NCBI RefSeq assembly: GCF_051401765.1
Contig: NW_027480531.1
Location: 992,001 to 1,056,000 of the forward strand
Source: Calliopsis andreniformis
Taxonomy: Eukaryota; Arthropoda; Insecta; Hymenoptera; Andrenidae
DNA length: 64,000 nucleotides
Direction of reading: 5' to 3'
Part shown: in pieces, positions 11,215 through 25,631 of the stretch
Position numbering within the stretch: position 1 is the stretch's first letter
How the letters are laid out: the number at the start of each line of letters is the position of its first letter
Notes under the pieces: generated by a model
Told to the model about the DNA's origin: nothing
Seen by the model: only the letters and a program-made list of their open reading frames with translations
The model's database searches: none
Program-made: the position numbers and the translations under genes

Positions 11215-14200
11215 GATATTCTATTGAGGATTGAGGATTGACTACTGATTGTTGAGGACTGAGGGCTGAAGATTGAGGACACAGGATTTGAGGATTCAGG
11301 ATTGAGGATTGAGGACTGAGGATTGAGGATTGGGTATTGGGGATTGAGGATTGAGGATTGAGGGTTGGGGATTGAGGATTGAGGATTGAGGATTGAAGAT
11401 TGAATATTAATGATTGAAGATTGAGGATTGAGGATTGAGGGTTGTGGATTGAGGACGAGGACTGAGGGCTGAGTATTGATGTTTGAAGTCTGAGGATTGA
11501 GGGTTGAGGATTGAGAATTGAGGATTGAGGATTGAGGATTGAAGATTGAGGATTCGGTATTGAGGATTGAAGAATGAGGATTGAGGAGTGAGGACGTGAA
11601 GTTTGAGGATTGCAGATTGAGTATTGAGGATTGAAGCCTGACGATTGAGGATTGAGGATTGAGGATTGAGGGTTGAGGATGGAGGATTGAAGACTGAGTA
11701 TTGAGGAATGAAGGTTGAGGATTGAGGATTGAGTATTGAGGATTGAATATTGATGATTGAAGATTGAGGATCGAGAATTGTGGGTTGTGGATTGAGGACG
11801 AGGACTGAGGGTTGAGTATTGATGTTTGAGGTCTGAGGATTGAGGATTGAGGATTGAGAATTGCGGATTGAGGCTTGAGGATAAAAGATTGAGGATTGGG
11901 TGTTGAGGATTGAAGAATGAGGATTGAGGATTGAGGATTGAGGATTGAAGATTGGGTATTGAGGATTGAAGATTGAGCATTGGGGACTGAGTGTTGAAGG
12001 TTGAGTGTTGAGAATTGATGTTTGTGGATAGAGATCTGAAGATTGCAGATTGAGTATTGAGTATTGAAAACTGTGAATTGATGATATTCTATTGAGCATT
12101 GAGGATTGACGTCTGATTGTTGAGGTCTGAGGTCTGAAGATTGAGGATTCAGGATTGAGGATTCAGGATTGAGGTTAGGGACTGAGGATTGAGGATTGAG
12201 GATTCAGGCTGGAGGATTCGGTATTGAGGATTGAAGAATGAGGATTGAGGTGTGAGGACTGAGGATTGAGGATTGCAGATTGAGTATTGAGGGTTGAAGA
12301 TTGAGGATTGGGGATTGAGGGTTGAGGATTGAGCAGTGAGTATTGAGGATTGAAGATTGAGTATTGAGGATTGAAGATTGAGGATTGAGGATTGAGGATT
12401 GAGGATTGAGGATTGAAGATTGAGGATTGGGTATTGCGGATTGAACATTGAGGATTGAGGATTGAGAATTGAGGGTTGACGATTGAGGACAGAAGATTGA
12501 ATATTGATGATTGAAGGTTGAGGATTGAGGATTGATGGTTGTGGATTGAGGACGAGGACTGAGGGATGAGTATTGCTGTTTGAGGTCTGACGATTGAGGA
12601 TTGAGGATTGAGAATTGAGGATTGAGGATTGAGGATTGAAGATTGAGGATAAAGGGATTGAGGATTGAGGATTGAGGATTGAAGATTGAGGATTGTGGAC
12701 TGAGTGTTGAGGGTTGAGTGATGAGAATTGACGTTTGTGGATAGAGATTTGAAGATTGCAGGCTGATTATTGAGTATCGAAACCTGTGAATTGAGGATAT
12801 TCTATTGAGGATTGAGGATTGAAAACTGATTGTTGAGGACTGAGGGCTGAATATTGAGGATTCAGGATTGAGGATTCAGGATTGAGGTTTGAGGACTGAG
12901 GATTGAGGATTGGGTATTGGGGATTGAGGATTGAGGATTGATGGTTGGGGATCGAGGATTGAGGATTGAGGATTGCAGATTGAGTATTGAGGATTGAAGA
13001 TTGAGGAATGAGGATTGAGGGTTGAGGATTGAGAATTGAGGATTGAAGATTGAGTATTGAGGATTGAAGATTGAGGATTGAGGATTGAGGATTGAGGATT
13101 GCGGACGAGGACTGGGGGCTGAGTATTGATGTTTGAATTCTGAGGATTGAGGAATGATGGTTGAGAATTGAGGATTGAGGATTGAGGATTGAAGACTGAG
13201 GATTCGGTAGTGAGGACTGAAGAATGAGGATTGAGGAGTGAGGACTGATGATTGAGGATTGGGTATTGAGGATTGAAGAATGAGGATTGAGGAATGAGGA
13301 TTGAGGATTGAGGATTGAATATTGAGTATTGAGGATTGAAGCCTGACGATTGAGGATTGAGGATTGCGGGTTGAGGGTTGAGGATGGAGGATTGAAGACT
13401 GAGTATTGTGGAATGAAGGTTGAGGATTGAGGATTGAGGATTGAGGATTGAAGATTGAGTATTCAGGATTGGAGATTGACGATTGACGATTGAGGATCGA
13501 GGATTGAGGATTGAGTATTGAAGATTGAGTATTGAGGATTGAAGATTGAGTATTGAGGATTGAAGATTGCGGATTGAGGATTGAGGATTGAGGATTGAGT
13601 ATTGAGGATAGAAGATTGAGGACTGGGGACTGAGGATTGGGGATTGAGGATTGAGAATTGATGATTGAGGATTGAGGATTGATGATTGAAGATTGAGGAT
13701 TGGGTATTGAGGATTGAAGAATGAGGATTGAGGATTGAGGATTGAGGATTGAGGATTGAGGATTGAAGATTGAGTATTGAGTACAGAAGATTGAGGATTG
13801 AGGGTTGAGTATTGAAGATTGAGGATTTGGGACTGAGGATTGAAGATTGAGGATTAGGATTGTGGATTGAGGATTGAGGATTGAGGATTGAAGATTGAAT
13901 ATTAATGATTGAAGATTGAGGATTGAGCATTGAGGGTTGTGGATTGAGGACGAGGACTGAGGGCTGAGTATTGATGTTTGAAGTCTGAGGATTGAGGATT
14001 GAGGATTGACGATTGCTGATTGAGGATTGAGGATTGAGGACTGAGGATTGAAGATTGAGGATTCGGTATTGAGGATTGAAGAATGAGGATTGAGGAGTGA
14101 GGACAGAGGATTGAGGATTGCAGATTGAGTATTGAGGATTGAAGACTGAGGATTGAGTATTGAGGGTTGAGGATTGAGCATTGAGGATTGAGGATTGAAG

Positions 14201-17200
14201 ATTGAGGATAAAGGTATTGAGGATTGAGGATTGAGGATTGAAGATTGAGGATTGTGGACTGAGTGTTGAGGGTTGAGTGATGAGAATTGACGTTTGTGGA
14301 TAGAGATTTGAAGATTGCAGGCTGATTATTGAGTATCGAAACCTGTGAATTGAGGATATTCTATTGAGGATTGAGGATTGAAAACTGATTGTTGAGGACT
14401 GAGGGCTGAATATTGAGGATTCAGGATTGAGGATTCAGGATTGAGGTTTGAGGACTGAGGATTGATGATTGGGTATTGGGGATTGAAGATTGAGGATTGA
14501 TGGTTGGGGATCGAGGATTGAGGATTGAGGATTGAAGATTGAATATTAATGATTGAAGATTGAGGATTGAGGATTGAGGGTTGTGGATTGAGGACGAGGA
14601 CTGAGGGCTGAGTAATGATGTTTGATGTCTGAGGATTGAGGATTGAGGATTGAGAATTGAGGATCGAGGATTGAGGATTGAAGATTGAGGATTCCGTATT
14701 GAGGATTGAAGAATGAGGATTGAGGAGTGAGGACTGAGGATTGAGGATTGCAGATTGAGTATTGAGGACTGAAGATTGAGGATTGAGGATTGAGGGTTGA
14801 GGATTGAGGATTGAGGATTGAAGATTGTGTATTGAGGATTGAAGATTGACGATTGAGGATTGAGGATTGAGGATTGCGGATTGAAGGTTGAGGATTGGGT
14901 ATTGAGGATTGACGATTCAGGATTGAGCATTGAGGATTGAGTATTGAGGATTGAGGATTGAAGGTTGAGTATTGAGGATTGAAGATTGAGGATTGAGGAT
15001 TGAGGGTTGAGGATTGAGGATTGAGGATTGAAGATTGAGTATTGAGGATTGAAGATTGAGGATTGAGGGTTGAGGATTGAGGATTGCGGACTGAAGGTTG
15101 AGGATTGGGGATTGAGGATTGACGATTGAGGATTGACCATTGAGGATTGAGTATTGAGGGTTGACGGTTGAAGATTGAGTATTGAGGATTGAAGATTGAG
15201 GATTGAGGATTGAGGGTTGAGGATTGAAGATTTAGGACTGAGTGTTGAGGGTTGAGTGATGAGAATTGATGTTTGTGGATTGAGATTTGAAGATTGAAGA
15301 ATGGGGATCGAGTATTGAAAACTGTGAATTGAGGATATTCTATTGAGGATTGCGGATTGACAACTGATTGTTGAGGACTGAGTGCTGAAGATTGAGGATT
15401 CAGGATTGAGGATTCGGGATAGAGGTTTGAGGACTCAGGATTGAGGGCTGAGGATTGAGGATTGAGGATTGACGCTTGAGGATTGAGGGTTGAGGATGGA
15501 GGATTGAAGAGAGAGGACTGAGTGTTGAGGGTTGAGTGTTGAGAATTGATGTTTGAGGATTGAGATTTGATTAATGAACGTTGTGGATTGAGTATTGAAC
15601 CATGAGAATTCAGGATATTCTGTTGAGTATTGAGAATTGAGTTTTGATGGTTGATTATTGAGTATTGAGGATTGAGGATTGAGGATTGAGTATTGAAGAT
15701 TGGGGATTGACGATTGAAGATTCAGTATTGAGGATTGAAGATTGAGAATTGATGAATGTGTACTGAACATTGAGGACCGAGTGTTGAGGGTTGAGTGATG
15801 AGAATTGATGTTTGTGGCTAGAGGTTTGAAGATTGCAGATTGTGTATTGAGTGTTGAAAGCTGTGAATTGAGGATATTCTATTGAGGATTGAGGATTGAC
15901 TACTGATTGTTGAGGACTGAGGGCTGAAGGTTGAGGACACAGGATTGAGGATACAGAATTGAGGTTTGAGGACTGAGGATTGAGGATTGAAGATTCAGTA
16001 TTGAGGATTGAAGATTGAGGATTGCGGATTGCCGATTGAGGACTGAGGATGAGGGCTCAGGTTTGAGGATTGAGGTTTGAGGACTGAGGACTGCGGATTG
16101 CGGATTGAGAATTGAGGATTGAGGATTGAGGATTGAAGACTGAGGATTGGGTATTGAGGATTGAAGAATGAGGATTGAGGATTGAGGATTGAGGATTGAA
16201 GATTGAGCATTGGGGACTGAGTTTTGAAGGTTGAGTGATGAGAATTGATGTTTTTGGATAGAGATCTGAAGATTGCAGATTGAATATTGAGTATTGAAAA
16301 CTGTGAATTGATGATATTCTATTGAGGATTGAGTATTGACGTCTGATTGTTGAGGTCTGAGGTCTGAAGATTGAGGATTCAGGTTTGAGGATTCAGGATT
16401 GAGGTTTGAGGACTGAGGATTGAGGATTGGGTATTGGGGATTGAGGATTGAGGATTGAGGGTTGGGGATTGAGGATTGAGGATTGAGGATTGAAGATTGA
16501 ATATTAATGATTGTAGATTGAGGATTGAGGGTTGTGGACTGAGGACGAGGACTGAGGGCTGAGTATTGATGTTTGAAGTCTGAGGATTGAGGATTGAGGA
16601 TTGAGAATTGAGGATTGAGGATTGAAGATTGAAGATTGAGGATTCGGTATTGAGGATTGAAGAATGAGCATTGAGGAGTGAGGACTGAGGTTTGAGGATT
16701 GCAGATTGAGTATTGAGTATTGAAGTCTGAGGATTGAGGATTGAGGGTTTAGGATTGAGGATTGAGGATTGAAGATTGAGTATTGAGGATTGAAGATTGA
16801 GGATTGAGGATTGAGGATTGAGATTGCGGATTGAAGGTCGAGGATTGGGGATTGAGGATTGACGATTGAGGTTTGAGCATTGAGGATTGAGTATTGAGGA
16901 TTGAGGGTTGAAGATTGAGTATTGAGGATTGAAGATTGAGGATTGAGGATTGAGGATTGAAGATTGAGTATTGAGGATTGAAGATTGAGGATTGAGGGTT
17001 GAGGATTGAAGATTTAGGACTGAGTGTTGAGTGTTGAGTGATGAGAATTGATGTTTGAGGATTGAGATATGAAGATTGAAGAATGGGGATCGAGTATTGA
17101 AAACTGTGAGTTGAGGATATTCTATTGAGGATTGCGTATTGACAATTGATTGTTGACGACTGAGGGCTGAAGATTGAGGATTCAGAATTGAGGATTCGGG

Positions 17201-17654
17201 ATAGAGGTTTGACGACTGAGGATTGAGGGTTGAGGATTGAGGATTGAGGATTGACGCTTGAGGATTGAGGGTTGAGGATGGAGGATTGAAGAGAGAGGAA
17301 TGAGTGTTGAGGGTTGAGTGTTGAGAATTGATGTTTGAGGATTGAGATTTGATTATTGAACGTTGTGGATTGAGTATTGAACCATGAGAATTCAGGATAT
17401 TCTGTTGAGTATTGAGAATTGAGTATTGATGGTTGATTATTGAGGATTGAGGATTGAGGATTGAGGATTGAGTATTGAAGATTGGGGATTGATGATTGAA
17501 GATTCAGTATTGAGGATTGAAGATTGAGAATTGATGATTGAGTATTGAACATTGAGGACTGAGTGTTGAGGGTTGAGTGATGAGAAATGATGTTTGTGGA
17601 TAGAGGTTTGAAGATTGCAGATTGAGTATTGAGTGTTGAAAACTGTGAATTGAG
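11215..17654 (+). repeat. Higher-order repeat unit 3 (6440 bp), interrupted by an inserted block
   Basis: The unit begins with the equivalent of 7111, switches at about 11286 into different satellite sequence, and returns to the standard order at about 14190. Its cores at 14355, 15334, 15614, 15873, 16313, 17116 and 17396 match unit 2. From 15334 to 17655 the offset to unit 2 is exactly 6440 bp. The interruption is made of the same heptamer with no transposon-like ends, which favours unequal exchange or gene conversion over insertion of a mobile element. Confidence 0.85.
11286..14190 (+). repeat. Block X, copy 1, inside HOR unit 3
   Basis: This stretch departs from the standard HOR and matches the segment starting at about 21493. 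The offset is 10208 bp from about 11290 to 12640 (for example cores 12083 and 22291) and 9745 bp from 13101 on (for example 13101 and 22846). Copy 1 therefore has 463 bp that copy 2 lacks. That extra piece includes the cassette core at 12796, whose neighbourhood is nearly the same as that of 3922, 7873 and 14355. A single extra T in the ATTTG run at about 11285 separates the two copies at their left edge. Confidence 0.8.
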
Positions 17655-20600
17655 GATATTCTATTGAGGATTGAGGATTGGCTACTGATTGTTGAGGACT
17701 GAGGGCTGAAGATTGAGGACACAGGATTGAGGATACAGAATTGAGGTTTGAGGACTGAGGATTGAGGATTGAAGATTGAGGATTGGGTATTGAGGATTGA
17801 GGATTGAGTATTGAAGATTGAGGATTTGGGACTGAGGATTGAAGATTGAGGATTGAGGATTGAGGATTGAGGATTGAGGATTGAGGATTGAGGATTGAGG
17901 ATTGAATATTGATGATTGAAGATTGAGGATCGAGAATTGTGGGTTGTGGATTGAGGACGAGGACTGAGGGTTGAGTATTGATGTTTGAGGTCTGAGGATT
18001 GAGGATTGAGGATTGAGAATTGCGGATTGAGGCTTGAGGATAGAAGATTGAGGATTGGGTATTGCGGATTGAACATTGAGGATTGAGGATTGAGAATTGA
18101 TGGTTGACGATTGAGGTCAGAAGATTGAATATTGATGATTGAAGGTTGAGGATTGAGGATTGATGGTTGTGGATTGAGGACGAGGACTGAGGGATGAGTA
18201 TTGCTGCTTGAGGTCTGACGATTGAGGATTGTGGATTGAGAATTGAGGATTGAGGATTGAGGATTGAAGATTGAGGATAAAGGTATTGAGGATTGAGGAT
18301 TGAGGATTGAAGATTGAGGATTGTGGACTGAGTGTTGAGGGTTGAGTGATGAGAATTGACGTTTGTGGATAGAGATTTGAAGATTGCAGGCTGATTATTG
18401 AGTATCGAAACCTGTGAATTGAGGATATTCTATTGAGGATTGAGGATTGAAAACTGATTGTTGAGGACTGAGGGCTGAATATTGAGGATTCAGAATTGAG
18501 GATTCAGGATTGAGGTTTGAGGACTGAGGATTGAGGATTGAGGATTGAAGATTGTGTATTGAGGATTGAAGATTGACGATTGAGGATTGAGGATTGAGGA
18601 TTGCGGATTGAAGGTTGAGGATTGGGTATTGAGGATTGACGATTCAGGATTGAGCATTGAGGATTGAGTATTGAGGATTGAGGATTGAAGGTTGAGCATT
18701 GAGGATTGAAGATTGAGGATTGAGGATTGAGTGTTGAGGATTGAGGATTGAGGATTGAAGATTGAGTATTGAGGATTGAAGATTGAGGATTGAGGGTTGA
18801 GGATTGAGGATTGCGGACTGAAGGTTGAGGATTGGGGATTGAGGATTGACGATTGAGGATTGACCATTGAGGATTGGGTATTGAGGGTTGACGGTTGAAG
18901 ATTGAGTATTGAGGATTGAAGATTGAGGATTGAGGATTGAGGATTGAAGATTGAGTATTGAGGATTGAAGATTGAGGATTGAGGGTTGAGGATTGAAGAT
19001 TTAGGACTGAGTGTTGAGGGTTGAGTGATGAGAATTGATGTTTGTGGATTGAGATTTGAAGATTGAAGAATGGGGATCGAGTATTGAAAACTGTGAATTG
19101 AGGATATTCTATTGAGGATTGCGGATTGACAACTGATTGTTGAGGACTGAGGGCTGAAGATTGAGGATTCAGGATTGAGGATTCGGGATAGAGGTTTGAG
19201 GACTCAGGATTGAGGGCTGAGGATTGAGGATTGAGGATTGACGCTTGAGGATTGAGGGTTGTGGATGGAGGATTGAAGAGAGAGGACTGAGTGTTGAGGG
19301 TTGAGTGTTGAGAATTGATGTTTGAGGATTGAGATTTGATTAATGAACGTTGTGGATTGAGTATTGAACCATGAGAATTCAGGATATTCTGTTGAGCATT
19401 GAGAATTGAGTTTTGATGGTTGATTATTGAGGATTGAGGATTGAGGATTGAGGATTGAGTATTGAAGATTGGGGATTGACGATTGAAGATTCAGTATTGA
19501 GGATTGAAGATTGAGAATTGATGAATGTGTACTGAACATTGAGGACCGAGTGTTGAGGGTTGAGTGATGAGAATTGATGTTTGTGGCTAGAGGTTTGAAG
19601 ATTGCAAATTGTGTATTGAGTGTTGAATGCTGTGAATTGAGGATATTCTATTGAGGATTGAGGATTGACTACTGATTGTTGAGGACTGAGGGCTGAAGGT
19701 TGAGGACACAGGATTGAGGATACAGAATTGAGGTTTGAGGACTGAGGATTGAGGATTGAAGATTCAGTATTGAGGATTGAAGATTGAGGATTGCGGATTG
19801 CCGATTGAGGACTGAGGATGAGGGCTGAGGTCTGAGGATTGAGGTTTGAGGACTGAGGACTGCGGATTGCGGATTGAGAATTGAGGATTGAGGATTGAGG
19901 ATTGAAGACTGAGGATTGGGTATTGAGGATTGAAGAATGAGGATTGAGGATTGAGGATTGAGGATTGAAGATTGAGCATTGGGGACTGAGTTTTGAAGGT
20001 TGAGTGATGAGAATTCATGTTTTTGGATAGAGATCTGAAGATTGCAGATTGAATATTGAGTATTGAAAACTGTGAATTGATGATATTCTATTGAGGATTG
20101 AGTATTGACGTCTGATTGTTGAGGTCTGAGGTCTGAAGATTGAGGATTCAGGTTTGAGGATTCAGGATTGAGGTTTGAGGACTGAGGATTGAGGATTGGG
20201 TATTGGGGATTGAGGATTGAGGATTGAGGGTTGGGGATTGAGGATTGAGGATTGAGGATTGAAGATTGAATATTAATGATTGTAGATTGAGGATTGAGGG
20301 TTGTGGACTGAGGACGAGGACTGAGGGCTGAGTATTGATGTTTGAAGTCTGAGGATTGAGGATTGAGGATTGAGAATTGAGGATTGAGGATTGAAGATTG
20401 AAGATTGAGGATTCGGTATTGAGGATTGAAGAATGAGCATTGAGGAGTGAGGACTGAGGTTTGAGGATTGCAGATTGAGTATTGAGTATTGAAGTCTGAG
20501 GATTGAGGATTGAGGGTTTAGGATTGAGGATTGAGGATTGAAGATTGAGTATTGAGGATTGAAGATTGAGGATTGAGGATTGAGGATTGAGATTGCGGAT

Positions 20601-21423
20601 TGAAGGTTGAGGATTGGGGATTGAGGATTGACGATTGAGGTTTGAGCATTGAGGATTGAGTATTGAGGATTGAGGGTTGAAGATTGAGTATTGAGGATTG
20701 AAGATTGAGGATTGAGGATTGAGGATTGATGATTGAGTATTGAGGATTGAAGATTGAGGATTGAGGGTTGAGGATTGAAGATTTAGGACTGAGTGTTGAG
20801 TGTTGAGTGATGAGAATTGATGTTTGAGGATTGAGATTTGAAGATTGAAGAATGGGGATCGAGTATTGAAAACTGTGAGTTGAGTGTATTCTATTGAGGA
20901 TTGCGTATTGACAATTGATTGTTGACGACTGAGGGCTGAAGATTGAGGATTCAGGATTGAGGATTCGGGATAGAGGTTTGACGACTGAGGATTGAGGGTT
21001 GAGGATTGAGGATTGAGGATTGACGCTTGAGGATTGAGGGTTGAGGATGGAGGATTGAAGAGAGAGGAATGAGTGTTGAGGGTTGAGTGTTGAGAATTGA
21101 TGTTTGAGGATTGAGATTTGATTATTGAACGTTGTGGATTGAGTATTGAACCATGAGAATTCAGGATATTCTGTTGAGTATTGAGAATTGAGTATTGATG
21201 GTTGATTATTGAGGATTGAGGATTGAGGATTGAGGATTGAGTATTGAAGATTGGGGATTGATGATTGAAGATTCAGTATTGAGGATTGAAGATTGAGAAT
21301 TGATGATTGAGTATTGAACATTGAGGACTGAGTGTTGAGGGTTGAGTGATGAGAAATGATGTTTGTGGATAGAGGTTTGAAGATTGCAGATTGAGTATTG
21401 AGTGTTGAAAACTGTGAATTGAG
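17655..21423 (+). repeat. Higher-order repeat unit 4 (3769 bp)
   Basis: Cores are at 17655, 18424, 19103, 19383, 19642, 20082, 20885 (core damaged) and 21165. From 19103 to 21424 the offset to unit 3 is a constant 3769 bp. The interval 18424 to 19103 is 679 bp where the other units have 979-1021 bp, so about 300-340 bp were lost there. A point change at about 20011 creates GAATTC at a position where sister units have GAATTG. Confidence 0.86.
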
Positions 21424-23954
21424 GATATTCTATTGAGGATTGAGGATTGACTACTGATTGTTGAGGACTGAGGGCTGAAGATTGAGGACACAGGATTGAG
21501 GATTCAGGATTGAGGATTGAGGACTGAGGATTGAGGATTGGGTATTGGGGATTGAGGATTGAGGATTGAGGGTTGGGGATTGAGGATTGAGGATTGAGGA
21601 TTGAAGATTGAATATTAATGATTGAAGATTGAGGATTGAGGATTGAGGGTTGTGGATTGAGGACGAGGACTGAGGGCTGAGTATTGATGTTTGAAGTCTG
21701 AGGATTGAGGGTTGAGGATTGAGAATTGAGGATTGAGGATTGAGGATTGAAGATTGAGGATTCGGTATTGAGGATTGAAGAATGAGGATTGAGGAGTGAG
21801 GACGTGAAGTTTGAGGATTGCAGATTGAGTATTGAGGATTGAAGCCTGACGATTGAGGATTGAGGATTGAGGATTGAGGGTTGAGGATGGAGGATTGAAG
21901 ACTGAGTATTGAGGAATGAAGGTTGAGGATTGAGGATTGAGTATTGAGGATTGAATATTGATGATTGAAGATTGAGGATCGAGAATTGTGGGTTGTGGAT
22001 TGAGGACGAGGACTGAGGGTTGAGTATTGATGTTTGAGGTCTGAGGATTGAGGATTGAGGATTGAGAATTGCGGATTGAGGCTTGAGGATAAAAGATTGA
22101 GGATTGGGTGTTGAGGATTGAAGAATGAGGATTGAGGATTGAGGATTGAGGATTGAAGATTGGGTATTGAGGATTGAAGATTGAGCATTGGGGACTGAGT
22201 GTTGAAGGTTGAGTGTTGAGAATTGATGTTTGTGGATAGAGATCTGAAGATTGCAGATTGAGTATTGAGTATTGAAAACTGTGAATTGATGATATTCTAT
22301 TGAGCATTGAGGATTGACGTCTGATTGTTGAGGTCTGATGTCTGAAGATTGAGGATTCAGGATTGAGGATTCAGGATTGAGGTTAGGGACTGAGGATTGA
22401 GGATTGAGGATTCAGGCTGGAGGATTCGGTATTGAGGATTGAAGAATGAGGATTGAGGTGTGAGGACTGAGGATTGAGGATTGCAGATTGAGTATTGAGG
22501 GTTGAAGATTGAGGATTGGGGATTGAGGGTTGAGGATTGAGCAGTGAGTATTGAGGATTGAAGATTGAGTATTGAGGATTGAAGATTGAGGATTGAGGAT
22601 TGAGGATTGAGGATTGAGGATTGAAGATTGAGGATTGGGTATTGCGGATTGAACATTGAGGATTGAGGATTGAGAATTGAGGGTTGACGATTGAGGACAG
22701 AAGATTGAATATTGATGATTGAAGGTTGAGGATTGAGGATTGATGGTTGTGGATTGAGGACGAGGACTGAGGGATGAGTATTGCTGTTTGAGGTCTGACG
22801 ATTGAGGATTGAGGATTGAGGATTGAGGATTGAGGATTGAGGATTGCGGACGAGGACTGGGGGCTGAGTATTGATGTTTGAATTCTGAGGATTGAGGAAT
22901 GATGGTTGAGAATTGAGGATTGAGGATTGAGGATTGAAGACTGAGGATTCGGTAGTGAGGACTGAAGAATGAGGATTGAGGAGTGAGGACTGATGATTGA
23001 GGATTGGGTATTGAGGATTGAAGAATGAGGATTGAGGAATGAGGATTGAGGATTGAGGATTGAATATTGAGTATTGAGGATTGAAGCCTGACGATTGAGG
23101 ATTGAGGATTGCGGGTTGAGGGTTGAGGATGGAGGATTGAAGACTGAGTATTGTGGAATGAAGGTTGAGGATTGAGGATTGAGGATTGAGGATTGAAGAT
23201 TGAGTATTCAGGATTGGAGATTGACGATTGACGATTGAGGATCGAGGATTGAGGATTGAGTATTGAAGATTGAGTATTGAGGATTGAAGATTGAGTATTG
23301 AGGATTGAAGATTGCGGATTGAGGATTGAGGATTGAGGATTGAGTATTGAGGATAGAAGATTGAGGACTGGGGACTGAGGATTGGGGATTGAGGATTGAG
23401 AATTGATGATTGAGGATTGAGGATTGATGATTGAAGATTGAGGATTGGGTATTGAGGATTGAAGAATGAGGATTGAGGATTGAGGATTGAGGATTGAGGA
23501 TTGAGGATTGAAGATTGAGTATTGAGTACAGAAGATTGAGGATTGAGGGTTGAGTATTGAAGATTGAGGATTTGGGACTGAGGATTGAAGATTGAGGATT
23601 AGGATTGTGGATTGAGGATTGAGGATTGAGGATTGAAGATTGAATATTAATGATTGAAGATTGAGGATTGAGCATTGAGGGTTGTGGATTGAGGACGAGG
23701 ACTGAGGGCTGAGTATTGATGTTTGAAGTCTGAGGATTGAGGATTGAGGATTGACGATTGATGATTGAGGATTGAGGATTGAGGACTGAGGATTGAAGAT
23801 TGAGGATTCGGTATTGGGGATTGAAGAATGAGGATTGAGGAGTGAGGACAGAGGATTGAGGATTGCAGATTGAGTATTGAGGATTGAAGACTGAGGATTG
23901 AGTATTGAGGGTTGAGGATTGAGCATTGAGGATTGAGGATTGCAGATTGAGTAT
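21424..23954 (+). repeat. Truncated HOR unit 5 start followed by block X, copy 2
   Basis: Core 21424 corresponds to 11215 and 17655, and core 22291 to 12083. From about 21493 the sequence follows block X of unit 3 and does not return to the standard HOR order. No cassette core was seen between 22291 and 24371, about 2.1 kb. This is where the ordered left-hand HOR family ends; different units follow to the right. Confidence 0.8.
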
Positions 23955-25631
23955 TGAGGATTGAAGGTTGAGGATTGAGGATTGAGGATTGAGGATTGAG
24001 GATTGAAGATTGAGGATTGGGTATTGCGGATTGAACATTGAGGATTGAGGATTGAGGATTGAGGACAGAAGATTGAATATTGATGATTGAAGGTTGAGGA
24101 TTGAGGATTGATGGTTGTGGATTGAGGACGAGGACTGAGCGTTGAGTATTGCTGTTTGAGGTCTGAGGATTGAGGATTGAGGATTGAGAATTGAGGATTG
24201 AGGATTGAGCATTGAAGATTGAGGATTGAGGATTGAGGATTGAAGACTGAGGATTGAAGATCGAGGCTTGTGGACTGAGTGTTGAGGGTTGAGTGATGAG
24301 AATTGACGTTTGTGGATAGAGATTTGAAGATTGCAGGTTGATTATTGAGTATTGAAGCCTGTGAATTGAGGATATTCTATTGAGGATTGAGGATTGACAA
24401 CTGATTGTTGAGGACTGAGGGCTGAAGATTGAGGATTCAGGATTGAGGATTCAGGATTGAGGTTTGAGAACTGAGGATTGAGGGTTGAGGATTGAGGACT
24501 GAGGATTGAGGATTGAGGATTGAAGATTTAGGATTGGGTATTGAGGATTGAACATTGAGGATTGAGGATTGAGGATTGAGGATTGAAGATTGAGTATTGA
24601 GGATTGAAGATTGAAGATTGAGGATTTGGGAATGAGGATTGAAGGTTGAGGATTGAGGATTGAGGATTGAAGATGGAGGATTGGGTACTGAGGATTGAAG
24701 AATGAGGATTGAGGATTGAGGATTGAGTATTGAGGATTGAAGATTGGGTATTGAGGATTGAAGACTGAGGATTGAGCATTGAGTATTGAAGATTGAGGAT
24801 TTGGGACTGAGGATTGAAGATTGAGGATTGAGGATTGAGGATTGAGGATTGAGGACTGAGGATTGAGGATTGAAGGTTGAGGATTGGGTATTGAGGATTG
24901 AAGAATGAGGATTGAGGATTGAGGATTGAGGATTGAGGATTGAGGATTGAGGATTGAGGATTGAATATTGAGGGTTGAGGATTGAAGATGGACGATTGAG
25001 GATTGAGGATTGAGGATTGAGGATCGAGGATTGAGGGTTGAGGATTGAAGATTGAGTATTGAGCATTGTAGATTGAGGATTGAGGATTGAGGATTGAGGA
25101 TTGAGGATTGAAGATTGAGTATTGAGGATTGAAGATTAAGATTGAGGATTGAGGATTGAGGATTGAGGATTGAAGATTGAGGATTGGGGACTGAGTATTG
25201 AGGGTTGAGTGATGAGAATTGATGTTTGTGGATAGAGATCTGAAGATTGCAGATTGAGTATTGAGTATTGAAAACTGTGAATTGAGGATATTCTATTGAG
25301 GATTGAGGATTGACAACTGATTGTTAAGGACTCAGGGCTGAAGATTGAGGATTCAGGATTGAGGATTCAGGATATAGGTTTGAGGACTGAGGATTGAGGA
25401 TTTGGTATTGGGGATTGAGGATTGAGGATTTGGTATTGGGGATTGAGGATTGAGGATTGAGGATTGAATATTGAATATTAATGATTGAAGATTGAGGATT
25501 GAGGATTGAAGGTTGTGTGTTGAGGACGAGGTCTGAGGGCTGAGTATAGATGTTTGAAGTCTGAGGATTGAGGATCGAGGATTGAGAATTGAGGATTGAG
25601 GATTGAGGATTGAAGATTGAGGATTCGGTAT
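23955..25631 (+). repeat. Tandem duplication D1677, copy 1
   Basis: This 1677-bp unit carries cores at 24371 and 25287 and repeats immediately to the right. The recurring landmarks are TTGAAGGTTG at 23961 and 25638, and the cores 24371 and 26048, all 1677 bp apart. The segment includes a run with ATTTGGGAATGAGG at about 24624 and a TAAGATTGAGG phase slip at about 25136. Copy boundaries are good to a few heptamers. Confidence 0.84.

Noticed and set aside
11286..14190. Mobile element insertion in HOR unit 3
   Set aside because: The inserted sequence is the same satellite, with no inverted repeats, target duplication or transposase.
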